Notes under the pieces: model-generated
What the model was told of the DNA's origin: nothing
Seen by the model: only the letters and a program-made list of their open reading frames with translations
Database searches by the model: none
Translations under genes and position numbers: made by a program
Source: Oikopleura dioica
Lineage: Eukaryota; Chordata; Appendicularia; Copelata; Oikopleuridae
Length of the DNA stretch: 64,000 nucleotides
Direction of reading: 5' to 3'
Assembly (NCBI GenBank): GCA_907165135.1
Contig: OU015570.1
Coordinates: 2,852,376-2,916,375 of the forward strand
Part shown: positions 42,701-54,292 of the stretch, one piece after another
Layout: every line of letters begins with the position of its first letter
Numbering within the stretch: position 1 is the stretch's first letter

Positions 42701-44390
42701 GTAGCGCTATTGAAGCAAAATTTTTGATAAATCGTCTATGGTAATTAAGAAGTCCAAAAAGACTTTGTGCACTTTCTTTAGACGAAGGAATTTTAAGGTT
42801 TTCTATCGCTTGGATCTTATCTTTTGATGGAGAAATCTCACCATTAGAAATAAAATAACCGCAAAACGAAACAGAGCGAGTGAAAAATGAAGCTTTGCGA
42901 GAATGAATCCGTAAATTATTAGCATCAAGGATATGAAAAAATTTTTTAAGATTAACGAGATGCTCTTCTTCAGTTCTACTATGAATAAGCAAATCATCCA
43001 TGTAGGCTAAGATCTTCGTTTTGTCAACATCTTTTAATGCTTTATCCATGATTCTCATAAAAAAACTTGGAGCATTTCTGCAGCCCATAGGCATCCGTAA
43101 AAATCGAAACTGGCCATACTCGTTAGAAAATGCAGTTTTATTTTTAGATTCCTCCGTTAACTCTATCTGATGAAATCCTTTGATTAAGTCAACAGAGCTA
43201 AAAATTCTACTTTTTTCTAAATAAGATAGGGAATCCTCTAAATTGGGCAAGGGATAATGCATTTGTATAGTAACGTCGTTTAATTTGCGAAAATCAATTA
43301 CAAGACGAAAGCTACCGTCTTTCTTTCTGACCAAAATTGATGGCGAATTCCAAGGGCTTGAACAACGCTCTATAAATTTATTCCCCATAAATTTATCTAA
43401 TAGATTCTTCATTTCTTTGCGCAAACTAAACGCCGTTCTATATGGGGCCGACGAAATCGGATGCTCTGTATTTGTGTCAATGGAAAATTTTTCAATAGTA
43501 CAAGCAGGTAAAGGGTCATCATCATCAAGAAATAAATGCGTTACATTATCAAGAAGGGAGTAAAAATCATTTTTTACTTTTGGCGAATTAATTTTTCCGA
43601 CGGAAATATTCTCAAGATTTTTATTCCGAGAATTTGTGATTCTTGCGCATTCAACAATCTCATGCAATTTTACAAAAGTTGTACCAGCTGGGATCCTTAT
43701 TGTAGTGTCCGTGGGGTTGATAACAAGTAAACGAAAAAATGGGGACTTTTTATCAACAATTTGAAAGCTTGGAATTAATTGCAATTTTGAATTTCCGAGG
43801 TTCGATTCATCAAATGACAACCCCATTGACCGGTTTATATCGTTTACTTTCAAATCAATTATATTTTCAGAATTTGGCCTAAACGAAAATGTTTGAGAGG
43901 AAAATGCTGCATACTCGTCATCTATTTTCTTATCAGCTGAATCGTCACTTAATTTATCATCCGAATGAATTAGATTGAGTTTTGCGAATCGTTCAATCGG
44001 ACCCGCTTTCATTACTTTTCGTCGATTAAGATTTATCAACATTTCTAAATCCATTATTGCTGGGACTCCTAAAATTGGGCTCAAATGATCAGAAACAACA
44101 TAGAACCATGATTTGCCCCACGATTGGTTTTCGATGACTAAATCCGCCTCGACTTTTCCGAAAATTTCAATTTTTCCGCCGGAATAATTAACAGCTTCTG
44201 TTTTTGTTTTTATCATTTTTATGTTTTTTGGAATATTTTTCTTACAAATAATATTAAGTTGTGAACCAGTATCTAGTAAAAAACGAATGGGTGAACCGAA
44301 AATATGAACAGTTATATAAAATTGTTCTCCTATTTTATTTACAGAGATTTTTGGGACTGAAATTTGACCAGAACTTAGCCCAAAATCTAG
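39792..44390 (-). CDS. pol: E2 Pol polyprotein (protease-RT-RNase H-integrase), intact
   Basis: The frame is open from 44435 and is entered by -1 slippage at 44390-44396. Approximate residue positions from 44435: protease DTGS ~54; RT with FRLVIDFRKLND ~340 and YMDD ~478; RNase H ETDASSFGYGG ~623; integrase zinc domain (His in HDYCHAG ~842, then CSFCQ); catalytic Asp in FGFDLI ~909, Asp in ILDNAGEH ~968 and Glu in TNGQVENYN ~1005; GPF module (AFLGPFEI) ~1122. A long acidic, Ser/Glu-rich region follows, then a C-terminal SAP-like segment (TLYDLSKPELKVLIAEYNLP, 39910-39970). It has every catalytic residue and no break, and ends 64 bp before its 3' LTR. Confidence 0.93.
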   Translation of the reverse strand, partial: LDFGLSSGQISVPKISVNKIGEQFYITVHIFGSPIRFLLDTGSQLNIICKKNIPKNIKMIKTKTEAVNYSGGKIEIFGKVEADLVIENQSWGKSWFYVVSDHLSPILGVPAIMDLEMLINLNRRKVMKAGPIERFAKLNLIHSDDKLSDDSADKKIDDEYAAFSSQTFSFRPNSENIIDLKVNDINRSMGLSFDESNLGNSKLQLIPSFQIVDKKSPFFRLLVINPTDTTIRIPAGTTFVKLHEIVECARITNSRNKNLENISVGKINSPKVKNDFYSLLDNVTHLFLDDDDPLPACTIEKFSIDTNTEHPISSAPYRTAFSLRKEMKNLLDKFMGNKFIERCSSPWNSPSILVRKKDGSFRLVIDFRKLNDVTIQMHYPLPNLEDSLSYLEKSRIFSSVDLIKGFHQIELTEESKNKTAFSNEYGQFRFLRMPMGCRNAPSFFMRIMDKALKDVDKTKILAYMDDLLIHSRTEEEHLVNLKKFFHILDANNLRIHSRKASFFTRSVSFCGYFISNGEISPSKDKIQAIENLKIPSSKESAQSLFGLLNYHRRFIKNFASIALPITKTYRNNFQWTNEATNALMILKRIICENALKLKIPPTDMGVYVLETDASSFGYGGVLYICEKKCRDESHHHSSECLIPVSYNSGNFNETQSKYTIIEKELFSAKTCMSKWSIYLSYTEFDWITDNSNIKYIRTLRTNNQKIARWITEIQGFSFRILQKPSSKMKISDCLSRGTQNSTKIAINSIKFTQEQFCDIQKLDPVLREIRNYLNIDRWPNNPKGDINFYSFLRDKLTFLNTGEIVYCDESGNRRLLVPKSIENEIIKNYHDYCHAGIDQVFSKISSKYIWPQMRKGIKEFIRTCSFCQKDKPNFHPNKAPILTFKTPDGPFEVFGFDLITLPPTDFGHRYVMVMIDFFSKFGYCEPLKSRNSKYLLEKFKNVILKNPYFPKMVILDNAGEHSEMAKFMKENKIEPHFTPPRHPSTNGQVENYNRTLKSRLRARCDLKNWDLFLQEVVHDLNTSEHSVTKTSPFSLQFRCKNPHDIFDSNFRNYNEKADIDFKSIKNLIDEEKQIRLDKFSNPKFLPFKVGEKVLIKNFASKKPAFLGPFEITSKSSEGTWYTIKSDDREFRRHADHLKKFNERLVNTGEHDLSSDFHGVENNIFEPISTPKIVEFFSCLETSNYLVASQDEETQNRLDNCVNIFVEGVFDNVFTDLFIEAIESTESSDEEGSFVSIIENSVANESSDISAIDKIPKPHDFKPNEPILTSDSEWEFEDNSHWEVTLDSEIEADTVQNEDKEENFEYLVSYDKLDISANRESSEGSQNERKRERESSKDSNPSAKVPNLNIGEIEGSEIDVIDCSEMNCEQNFNISIAFKFENEDKDFFENIEARMEEIKEDMIFENGCILKLGELTKEALRFILHKFEVFYLTTENVGQLRIKVREHIRKNHPYWRKSNSGEYLFFSILNLKKVKTLYDLSKPELKVLIAEYNLPKTVLQNKTEMINFIKNAFDNLYPNHPKKNNELIFGPNI

Positions 44391-45446
44391 TTTTTTGACT
44401 CTCCAGAATTTTTGTTTTCCCGGCGCTTGAAACAATATCTCGCAATGTGCCCAAATTTATCACACTCATAACATTTTATCTTGGGGCATCTTGGTTTGGT
44501 ATGGCCCCACTGGTTGCAATTTCGGCAAAAAGGATTAGACTGGGGATTTTGAGAAATTCCAAAGGGGAAGGGGGGAATAAAATTTTGTGGAGTTGGTGAT
44601 GGCGCCGGCCGGCTAAACTCTTCCTTTTTCTCGAGCTCGAGCTTTGCGACAGTAGCAGTCAATTGCTGAATTATTTCCGAAAGTTCAGAATTTTTGCGCT
44701 CATAATTAGACTCCATCTGAGCCAATCTTGAATCCAAAATTTCACTTGTCTTATCGACGAAAGCGGCTAAGTTAGCCGACTCAATCGATGAAACGTTGAC
44801 ATTCAAGAAACGCTCACGTGAATCCAAGAAGGATGCTACTTCCGTTGCGCTCTTTCGATTATACCCATGATCTCTCAAAAATGCTTTATTTGCTGGCTCG
44901 AGGTTTTTCATAAAATGCGCGTCCGTGATAAAAGAAACTGCGTCCTCTTTATCAGAAATTAATTCCGCAACTGAGCGAATTCTAGTCAGAAATGATGCAA
45001 ATTTTTCATTCATATCAGATCTTCGCGTCATGTTTTCGAGTTCAATACCGGCCCGCTCCCGCTTTTCGTCCTCTGTCTCGGTTCCAAAATTGATTGCAAA
45101 AATCAAAGGCCGCTTTTTCCGTTTCAAAATTAGCCATTTCCCGCCCATAATTGCAAAGAAATTCTTGTGAACAATTGTTACGAATGCAGTCAACTGCCTG
45201 CCTTTCGAATGATTTTTCGAGGTCCGATCTATCAGACTCTCTATTGTGATCTTTAATACTCTTGCTAAAAATCTTTTTCATCGCCGAAATTTTGTCTTGT
45301 AAATTATTTTTTGAAATTGAAAATTCATACGAGAGCATATTTGGTCGAAAATATTGCCTAGGATTAAGGGAAGGAAATGAACTAAATAAAAAATCTTCGG
45401 GCAATTTTGATACCTTGAAGGTGGACTCGCCGCTTGTGGTCGTCAT
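44387..45446 (-). CDS. gag: E2 Gag, one homopolymer frameshift
   Basis: The ATG (45444-45446) uses the last base of the 5' LTR, as in E1 and E3. The first frame (to 45042) and the second (45193-44387) overlap. The switch is at an AAAA run (45086-45089, plus strand); one base fewer would join them. The second part has a helical domain, a coiled coil, a Pro-rich linker and two perfect CCHC knuckles: CRNCNQWGHTKPRC and CYECDKFGHIARYC. It ends at TAG 44387-44389, right after the slippery heptamer. Confidence 0.82.
44390..44396 (-). promoter_or_regulatory. E2 gag-pol -1 frameshift site AAAAAAC
   Basis: On the minus strand the gag frame reads TCA AAA AAC TAG. The heptamer A AAA AAC immediately precedes the stop. 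A -1 slip gives AAA AAA CTA GAT and continues in the Pol ORF, whose frame is exactly -1 relative to gag. Confidence 0.85.
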
Positions 45447-46459
45447 GATGCAGATAAGCTCTCTAATCTAATTTCTCCTGCAAAAGATGAGGCCGAATTT
45501 TACGAAACGTGGCTTTTTATTATTTTGGTTATGAAGAGAGTGATTTTCAAAATTTCAATTTTCAGAGCGACTCTCGCGCAGGTGCATTTTATGTCCAAAT
45601 AAGGCGATTTTCGCATTTCGCGAAATTGTTTTCAAATTGTGACGCAGCGCTTTCGCGCTTTTGTTTTCTTCGTTGTTTTCATCTTCGCATTATGTAATAG
45701 CCACGCTCGTATTTATTTTTATTATCAAAATTAATCATATTAAAGGGATCAACTTCCCACTATGTGGCCATATCACCCTTTAATAGAATTTTAATACTTT
45801 AATTTTTTATCCAAGTCCAGTATCCAATTCGTTGTCAGTCCAGTGCGTTGTCGTTGTCGTAGTCGTAATAGGAGAAGTCGCCGCCATTGTTGAAGCTGCA
45901 GTTTTGTCGGTTTTGAGGAAAAGTGGTCAGCTGTCCTAAAGCGAGCCAAAAAAGTGTTCAATCAACTTTGCCTACCAGGAGCACTTACAGACACCGCCAT
46001 CCCGCAGGGCACGGGGACACAGTGTCAAGCCGCAAAGAGCGGAACTCAGCTAGTGGATGAAATTCATGCAACAGCTCCGTAGAAATCATGGAAGAGTACC
46101 AATCGTTGAAGTAGTCGAAATAGCAATTTGATAAAGTTGCGTCGAAGTCAGCAAATACAGCTTGATTCATCAATAATATTTACCAGACAAAAGAAGGGAT
46201 GAAAAGTGAGAACTAGAATGAATTAAAGAAAACCGCCGAAACGGGTGGCTAAGGTGCCTTCAGAAATGTGAAATAACGCGTACGTTATAAGAAAATAATA
46301 TGATTGATTTTTTTTTTCATGCGCAGGAGATTTGGCTCCAAAAATCTCCGAAATTTTAACTTGTGAAAAACATGCAAAATCAACCCTATTGGCGAAAATC
46401 TGGCCGTGATTGGAATATTCAATTTTTATTTTTTCTGTCCTTTTTCTTTGTTCGTATTA
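45446..46459 (-). repeat. E2 5' LTR (1,014 bp)
   Basis: Copy of 38713-39727, one A shorter near 45484. Confidence 0.9.
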
Positions 46460-46460
46460 G

Positions 46461-47666
46461 TGATATCCTTAGGGAACAACGCCTCAAGCCAAATAAAAAA
46501 TTTTTATTTCACGGCCAAATATTTACGCCAATTCGGTTCTACGTTAGTTTAAATTTGTCTTGTCAGCTTGGTATCACCAAATTGATCAGACATATTTGCA
46601 AAAATCATTTCACGATATTCTACTTAAAATGAAAAGATGGTCAGTTTTAACGAGCCAGATTGACCCAAAATTGTCTTATCATCATGTCATCTCCTTACGA
46701 TCTATACGTTCTATCATTGGAATGCTCATATGCTCTCATCATAATACTTTTCTAGTGCAATCTGATGTCAATTCATCCAAAAATATGCTATTTGCAAAAC
46801 TGCATGTTTAATCTATTTATCGATATTTCTTATCATTGCTTTGCGATTTTTAAAGTTCGATTATTGACAGTGCATACGATTCAACTTCTACAACAAGAAA
46901 GTCGTCAACATCTTCTTCAACAACAACTACTCCAACGAGCCGATAAACCGTCGTATCATCTCGGTGCCGTGGGGTCGGACAAACTCTATGTCAGGGCGTC
47001 CGCTTGTCGCAAATTAGCTCATCCGTAAGAGAAGATACGGTGCGAACCGCGACAGTAACTTCCCCCGGGTATGTTCCTTGGAATTTGCTTCTTCTGTGAT
47101 TTCAATTTTGATAAATTCATTTTATAAAATCCTGACCAAATTTTATTCAATTTATTTGTTAAAATTTTGTATATATTCTTTTTACTTTTCTCATCCTTTT
47201 TTTATTTCAACCATAATTAACAGTCACTTCTACGGTCACATAGTGAGAAGTTTAAGTGGCTGTTATTATTTTCTGCTTTTATTTTGAAAAAATTAATTTG
47301 CGTTTTATCTCGTCACTCGCGGCGCCGGCTCCCGAAACCTTTGAAAATAACTTGCTTGGCAAGTTCGATCAGCTCGTCTTCCGAAAAGAAATCGATCCGA
47401 AAGGATTTCCCGCAAGAAAAACCGCTAAAGAAAGCCACGGGCTCTCTTCCTTGTTTTCAAAAGAAAAATTGTTTTTCAAAAACAACCGCTTGTTCAAAAA
47501 CACTGATCAAATCTCGCTGCTATTTAACCCCGCGTCGCGCCTTTTTCAGTCATTCAAATCACAAATAAAACCACGCAAATTTAAAATTTGATTCTCGTTA
47601 TTTTGGCTTGGCATTCTAGAGTTAGAGATCGAGCAAAATTCTTGCAGGACAGCCGCTTCCGTATCA
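46461..47666 (+). repeat. E1 3' LTR, main part
   Basis: Its first four bases, TGAT, also exist at 38709-38712 on the other side of E2. It matches 31889-33092 with a few differences (for example GTCTTAGC versus GTCTTATC) and ends in GTATCA, followed by the target duplication CAAAC. Confidence 0.9.
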
Positions 47667-49577
47667 CAAACCGCGAAAATACGAGAAAAATATTTTTTAA
47701 TTTTTTTGAGCTTATTATCGCCTTAAATGCCAAAAAACGGGTCAAAACCTGTTCTTAAAGCCGTTTTTTTCATTTAGCGGATTCACAGTCAAAAAATAAA
47801 AAAAATATTTAAACCCGTTATCTTGCGTTATCAGGAGATTTTAAGTCAATTTGATATCGAAAGCAAAATGTCCTAAGAATGTCTCTCAACTGCTAGAATG
47901 CAAATCACATGCGATAAAATAGAAACTCAATTTTTAATTAAAACGATGTGGCGGTGGATGTATTTGTGGAAAGAATGATTTTTCGAAAGCAGAAATTTTT
48001 GAAATTTCATATGCAGATGTTTTTCAATAACAATAACATTTCCATAAAAGGAAAATTTCGCGTCCTCGTTGTTTTTCATTCGCAGCGCGCATTACGCGCG
48101 ATTGTTTTTCTTTCCCAAATGCTCCAAATAACCGCACCAAACACCACCAAATCGCTTCTTTTCTTATCACTGCAACTCAAGATTCTCACTATGTGACCTC
48201 AAGAATTGACAGTAATTTCCAGTTTTAGTCCAGATCTAAATTCGTCGTCGTTTCCATAGCAAGTTTCGTTGTCCAAGTGGTAGTTGTTGTAGTTGTTGTC
48301 ATCACCGTCGTCCGAAATGGCCGTTGTGTAGTTGCGTAACAAGCTCAAAAGTTTGGATTACCTAGAGGCGCTCATTTCCGCGGTTGACCGTTTTGGCATT
48401 TTCTTGCCCGGGCACTTTGCGGAAAGCCGGACATAAACCACCAATTTTAGTAAGAGCAATAATTCAAGTGAAGACATAGAAGAGAACCAAGTTGTCGGCG
48501 TCGTAGAAGCAAAATCCGTCGATTATTAATTTACCTTTTTGTACTGTCAATAATTATGAACAAATAGTGATTTTTAACTAGAGCTTTGTCATCCTTTTTC
48601 ATGCAATAAGAAATAATGAAAGAAAACGGTAGACGCTTGTTATGTCCCCGAATTTCCCGAATGTCCCCGAATGTCCCCGAATGTCCCCGAATGTCCCCGA
48701 ATGTCCCCGAATGTCCCGAATGTCCCCGAATGTCCCCGAATGTCCCCGAATGTCCCGAATGTCCCGAATGTCTGCAATCAGGACTAGACTAGACCGACAG
48801 GACTAGAGTTTGTATCAATGTCTCCGTCGGATCATGCAAAAATAGTGCAAAATAAGAACTCAATAAAAACTTTACCTTACTAACCCTAACGTTATTGTTT
48901 TCGCAAAATGTCAAAAAGAAGGAAGCGCTCCGCGCAATTTGTGGTAGAAAACTCATTGAATTTAGCAAAATAATCGTCTCTAGAACAAAATTATTATGAA
49001 AAAATCTGTTTTTCCTTATGAAAAGGTTTTTCTTTTTTTGGCCTTTTATATAAAAAGTCGGGGACATTGGAGACATTCTGGACATTCGGGACATTCGGGG
49101 ACATAACAAGGGCGTTCCAAGAAAACCTGCCTTAGACACCGACAGGACTAGAGTTTGTATCAATGTCTCCGTCGGATCATGCAAAAATAGTGCAAAATAA
49201 GAACTCAATAAAAACTTTACCTTACTAACCCTAACGTTATTGTTTTCGCAAAATGTCAAAAGAAGGAAGCGCTCCGCGCAATTTGTGGTAGAAAACTCAT
49301 TGAATTTAGCAAAATAATCGTCTCTAGAACAAAATTATTATGAAAAAATCTGTTTTTCCTTATGAAAAGGTTTTTCTTTTTTGGCCTTTTTATATAAAAA
49401 GTCGGGGACATTGGAGACATTCTGGACATTCGGGACATTCGGGGACATAACAAGGGCGTTCCAAGAAAACCTGCCTTAGTTGAGATGATGTGAACACACG
49501 CGAACGTGCCAAAATAACAAAATAAACAGATGTATATTTTCCCCAAATTAATTTTGTTTTGTCAATAATCCCTAATT
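47667..49577 (+). repeat. subtelomeric tandem unit, copy 3, right part
   Basis: Resumes the unit at AAACCGCGAAAATACG exactly where it stopped at 31888. It ends at ~49577, where the sequence jumps to an inverted copy of the ~25170-25400 region. Confidence 0.85.
48628..49462. mobile_element. array-ended MITE (copy 3) with internal duplication
   Basis: Flanked by AAGAAAAC (48620-48627, 49463-49470). The right half, from GACAGGACTAGAG to GCGTTCCAAGAAAACCTGCC, is duplicated in tandem (~48798-49135 and ~49141-49480), making the element 835 bp instead of 488. Confidence 0.75.
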
Positions 49578-49816
49578 CAAATTTCCGCCTTTGAGCCAAA
49601 ATGCTTTAATTTTACCATTAACAACTGCAATTTTTGCGAATATGGGTTGAGATAGAGAAAATACTCATACAGGGTGTTTTGCTCAGAATTTCATGAATAT
49701 TCAGAAGAAATGGTCAACAACCGATTCTTAGACTTGACCGTGTACGGGGACTCTACCCCTAGAATGCTTTAATTATCGTTTTTAAGAAAATTTTCCTGAA
49801 ATCGTCGATTAATAAT

Positions 49817-49845
49817 CCCCTAACCCTTACCCTAACCCTTACCCT
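49817..49845. repeat. interstitial telomere-like tract (29 bp)
   Basis: CCCCTAACCCTTACCC followed by TAACCCTTACCCT: alternating CCCTAA and CCCTTA units on the plus strand, the orientation opposite to the terminal array. It lies exactly between two inverted subtelomeric pieces. Confidence 0.8.
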
Positions 49846-52282
49846 CAAATTCACAGTTTTTCGGCCTAATTTTAACCAGAAAACCTTGGATATCTCGAGT
49901 TCCCCAAGTTTTCCCGACCCGGCAAACTACTTGAAAGAAGCGCAAGGCTTCATTCTGTAAGAGTCTAGTCTCAGATCTGGGGAGAATCGAAGTAAACTAC
50001 AGAAAAAATTAAATGATTGATAAAAAATAACGTCAATTTTTGATTTTTCTCAAAAAAGGCCATTTTTTTTCGCTAAAAATTCTTAGATAGAGCCCGAACC
50101 AATACTGCTAATTAAAGCTCAGACTCTCAGCTTTATATTTATATCAAATATAAGGAGTTTTGAGAGGTTTTCTTTGTTTATTTTTTCGGTTAAGCAATGA
50201 GACCCCGAAAAAGAGCCATTTTTATCAAAAATTCCCTCTAAAATTTTTTGGCTGAGTTTAAGGGTGTGGTTATATGGAGACTTTTGGGTTTTAGAACATG
50301 GGGAATCAGAAAAACATACTCGCTCGCGACTTCAAGATTTCATGGCGAGCCTAACGGTCCGTTAGAGGTTAAAGTCAATTTAACCTGTTCTTTTTCCCGT
50401 TTTTGCACTATAAGCTGATGTTTAGTCCAAAAATACAAAAACTGTTTTCAATCTGAAAACGCAGAAAAGCAGGTTAAAATATTTTTTGAATTTTTGCACT
50501 CAGTAACACCTGAAAACGAAAAAAAACGGGTCACAATCATTTTGCGATAAAAATGGATTCAAAATGACCTACAAACGCCAAAAACGAGTTTGAATATATT
50601 TTTCAAAAAATAGTTTTCAGGTGATAATAAGTCCAAGAAATTCAAAGAAATATTAAAGCCTGTTTTTCGAATTTCCGCCTATGTTGCTGTCAAAAAGGGT
50701 CAATTTTCTTTTGGACTGCAAATCAGCATCAAACGAAAAAACATGGGTAAAAATATTTTCTAGATTTTTGGAATGCAATTTAGCTTAAATTGCGTAAAAG
50801 CGGGTTTAAATATTTTTTGAATTTTTACCCTATGCGTGACACGGATGCACTGCGTGCACGGTTTAAAGTTGATAATAAGTCCAAGAAATTCAAAAAAATA
50901 TTAAAGCCTGTTTTTTCGAATTTCCGCCTGATTTGCTGTCAAAAAAAGGTCAATTATTTTTTGGACTGCAAATCAGCTCAAAACGCGAGAAAAGGGGATA
51001 AAATATTTTTGGACTTTTTTGACTGCAAATCAGCATCAAACGAAAAAACATGGGTAAAAATATTTTCTAGTTTTTTTGGAATGCAATTTAGCTTAAATTG
51101 CGTAAAAGCGGGTTTAAATATTTATTTCATTTTTACCCTCTGCGTTACACGGATGCACGCTTATGATTTTCTGTCCATTTTAATTGTAAAAATTTTAAAA
51201 TTTACCTCTTTTAGCCAATATGCTTTAATTTTACCATTAACAACTGCAATTTTTGCGAAAATGGGTTGAGATAGAGAAAAACTCATACAGGGTGTTTTGC
51301 TCAGAATTTCATGAATATTCAGAAGAAATGGTCAATAACCGATTCTGAGACTTGACCGTGTACGGGGACCCTACCCCTTTAATGCATTAATTATCTTTTT
51401 AAAAAATTTTCCTGAAATCGTCGATTAATATTTTTATAAAATATATAAACGCTTCGAAATGCATTGAAAACTACTTAAACATTTAACTACTTACTAACTT
51501 TAATAAAAAATACCGAAAAACGCATCGAGATTCTTTTTATCTTCTTGTCTCGCCTTAAAATTCCGCAGCAATCAAATTATCTCTTACACTCTGTGATAAT
51601 TCTCGGTCAATAAACCGTTTCGGTTTGTTGCTTAGATGAGAATAGCGCTAAGGATAATTAAAAAGACAACTGATGACCGGCTCACACAAACAAAGCATGA
51701 CCGAAAAATCATTGTTACTTTTTACACTTATATAAAAGCTCTCGTCGTTTTTTCAAAAATAATAATAATTTGATATTGATAAATAATTTTAAAGACAAAT
51801 TAAGGGTGACGGGAGGTTTTTTAAAAAATTATACATAAACCATAACAAAAAATAAAAACGGGTGAATAAAAATAAATTTGGAAAAGGAAGTGGGAGGGGT
51901 TGGGGACTGGACCGGCCTTTGTCAAGCCCCTTAATTTAAATTTGCCAGGGATGGGGCTGAGACGGCCCGTAGGACCGTCAAGCCCCGTAATTTAAATTTG
52001 CCAGGGATGGGGTTAGTTTAAACTTGCCAGAGTCACGGTCTTCGCCAGTTAGAAATCACACAAAATAATCAAAAATCGATCAGAGTAAAACCGAAAAGTT
52101 TCTTCATTTCACGTCTATAATTCCTAACTTAGTGGGTAAGATCCGTTAATTTTTATTAAGATAAGTGAATTAGGGATTATTGACAAAACAAAATTAATTT
52201 GGGGAAAATATACATCTGTTTATTTTGTTATTTTGGCACGTACGCGTGTGTTCACATCATCTCAACTAAGGCAGGTTTTCTT

Positions 52283-52738
52283 GGAACGCCCTTGTTATGT
52301 CCCCGAATGTCCCGAATGTCCAGAATGTCTCCAATGTCCCCGACTTTTTATATAAAAAGGCCAAAAAAAAAGAAAAACCTTTTCATAAGGAAAAACAGAT
52401 TTTTTTTCATAATAATTTTGTTCTAGAGACGATTATTTTGCTAAATTCAATGAGTTTTCTACCACAAATTGCGCGGAGCGCTTCCTTCTTTTTGACATTT
52501 TGCGAAAACAATAACGTTAGGGTTAGTAAGGTAAAGTTTTTATTGAGTTCTTATTTTGCACTATTTTTGCATGATCCGACGGAGACATTGATACAAACTC
52601 TAGTCCTGTCGGTCTAGTCTAGTCCTGATTGCAGACATTCGGGACATTCGGGACATTCGGGGACATTCGGGGACATTCGGGGACATTCGGGACATTCGGG
52701 GACATTCGGGAAATTCGGGGACATAACAAGCGTCTACC
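52283..52738. mobile_element. array-ended MITE (inverted copy)
   Basis: Reverse complement of 23752-24239 with a shorter array, flanked by GTTTTCTT (52275-52282 and 52739-52746), the complement of AAGAAAAC. Confidence 0.75.
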
Positions 52739-54184
52739 GTTTTCTTTCATTATTTCTTATTGCATGAAAAAGGATGACAAAGCTCTAGTTAAAAAATCAC
52801 TATTTGTTCATAATTATTGACAGTACAAAAAGGTAAATTAATAATCGACGGATTTTGCTTCTACGACGCCGACAACTTGGTTCTCTTCTATGTCTTCACT
52901 TGAATTATTGCTCTTACTAGCTAGGCTTCCGGACATAAAATTGGTGGTTTATGTCCGGCTTTCCGCAAAGTGCCCGGGCAAGAAAATGCCAAAACGGTCA
53001 ACCGCGGAAATGAGCGCCTCTAGGTAATCCAAACTTTTGAGCTTGTTACGCAACTACACAACGGCCATTTCGGACGACGGTGATGACAACAACTACAACA
53101 ACTACCACTTGGACAACGAAACTTGCTATGGAAACGACGACGAATTTAGATCTGGACTAAAACTGGAAATTACTGTCAATTCTTGAGGTCACATAGTGAG
53201 AATCTTGAGTTGCAGTGATAAGAAAAGAAGCGATTTGGTGGTGTTTGGTGCGGTTATTTGGAGCATTTGGGAAAGAAAAACAATCGCGCGTAATGCGCGC
53301 TGCGAATGAAAAACAACGAGGACGCGAAATTTTCCTTTTATGGAAATGTTATTGTTATTGAAAAACATCTGCATATGAAATTTCAAAAATTTCTGCTTTC
53401 GAAAAATCATTCTTTCCACAAATACATCCACCGCCACATCGTTTTAATTAAAAATTGAGTTTCTATTTTATCGCATGTGATTTGCATTCTAGCAGTTGAG
53501 AGACATTCTTAGGACATTTTGCTTTCGATATCAAATTGACTTAAAATCTCCTGATAACGCAAGATAACGGGTTTAAATATTTTTTATTTTTTGACTGTGA
53601 ATCCGCTAAATGAAAAAAACGGCTTTAAGAACAGGTTTTGACCCGTTTTTGGCATTTAAGGCGATAATAAGCTCAAAAAATTAAAAATATTTTTCTCGTA
53701 TTTTCGCGGTTTGCAGTCAAAAACATCAAAAAATTAAAATCCGTTTTTGGCGTATCCAGGTGATTTGAAAGCCCTTCACGGCGCAAAATAATTTCGACCC
53801 TTATACTGAAATTTTCATTTGCGTCTCCCAAGCAGAATTCGAGAGCAATCTTTTTTTATAAATTTATACTTTTAGACGGAAAATTGAGAGAATTTTCAAG
53901 AATAACAATAATTTTCGATGAAAAATAGTTTCACCTATCTTCAAAGTCTCCAAAGTAAAAATCGTCAGATAATTTATTTAGTGATGGTTATCGTAAATCG
54001 TGCAAAAATGTGGTCAAAACTTCGTTTTAAGCCAGAATTTTGTTCGCAGCCTCTCTCCTAATCAGCTATGAATGAAAAAACCGGAAAAAATATTTTCTTG
54101 GCCTGCAAATCAGATGAAAGCGCGGAAAAACATGAAAGGGTTAGACTCGCCAAAAAAGTCGATGTCAATTCTCCCCTACGAATT

Positions 54185-54292
54185 GCGGGGACATTCGGGG
54201 ACATTCGGGACATTCGGGGACATTCGGGGACATTCGGGGACATTCGGGACATTCGGGGACATTCGGGAAATTCGGGGACATAACAAGCGTCT
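54185..54292. repeat. truncated GGGGACATTC array
   Basis: About ten inverted GTCCCCGAAT-type units joined directly to unit sequence (CTACGAATTG) on the left, so only the array end of a MITE remains. The ORFs crossing it are repeat translations. Confidence 0.7.

Larger units (their letters stand above)
38713..46459 (-). mobile_element. E2: Ty3/gypsy-like LTR retrotransposon nested in E1
   Basis: 7.75 kb on the minus strand, flanked by GTGAT (38708-38712 and 46460-46464). It is inserted 4 bp inside the E1 3' LTR. The two LTRs (38713-39727, 45446-46459) appear identical but for one A in a homopolymer, so it is very recent. Pol is one unbroken 1547-codon ORF; gag has one single-base break. Read in the element's direction the LTR starts TAATACG and ends GCATCA, so the 5' end is TA rather than the usual TG. 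Confidence 0.92.
31889..47666 (+). mobile_element. E1: Ty3/gypsy-like LTR retrotransposon, interrupted by E2
   Basis: LTRs begin TGATATCC and end CGTATCA (TG...CA). The element is flanked by CAAAC (31884-31888, 47667-47671), and the host unit resumes in register afterwards. Without the nested element (38713-46459) it is about 8.0 kb. Order: LTR, gag, -1 slippery site, protease, RT, RNase H, integrase, long acidic tail, LTR. The two LTRs differ by a few bases, so the insertion is young, yet gag and pol each carry single-base homopolymer breaks. It is close to E3 and more distant from E2. Confidence 0.9.

Noticed and set aside
52297-52820. ORFs reading MSPNVPNVQNV or TFGTFGDIRGH
   Set aside because: These are translations of the 10-bp DNA array, so the peptide periodicity reflects DNA repeats.
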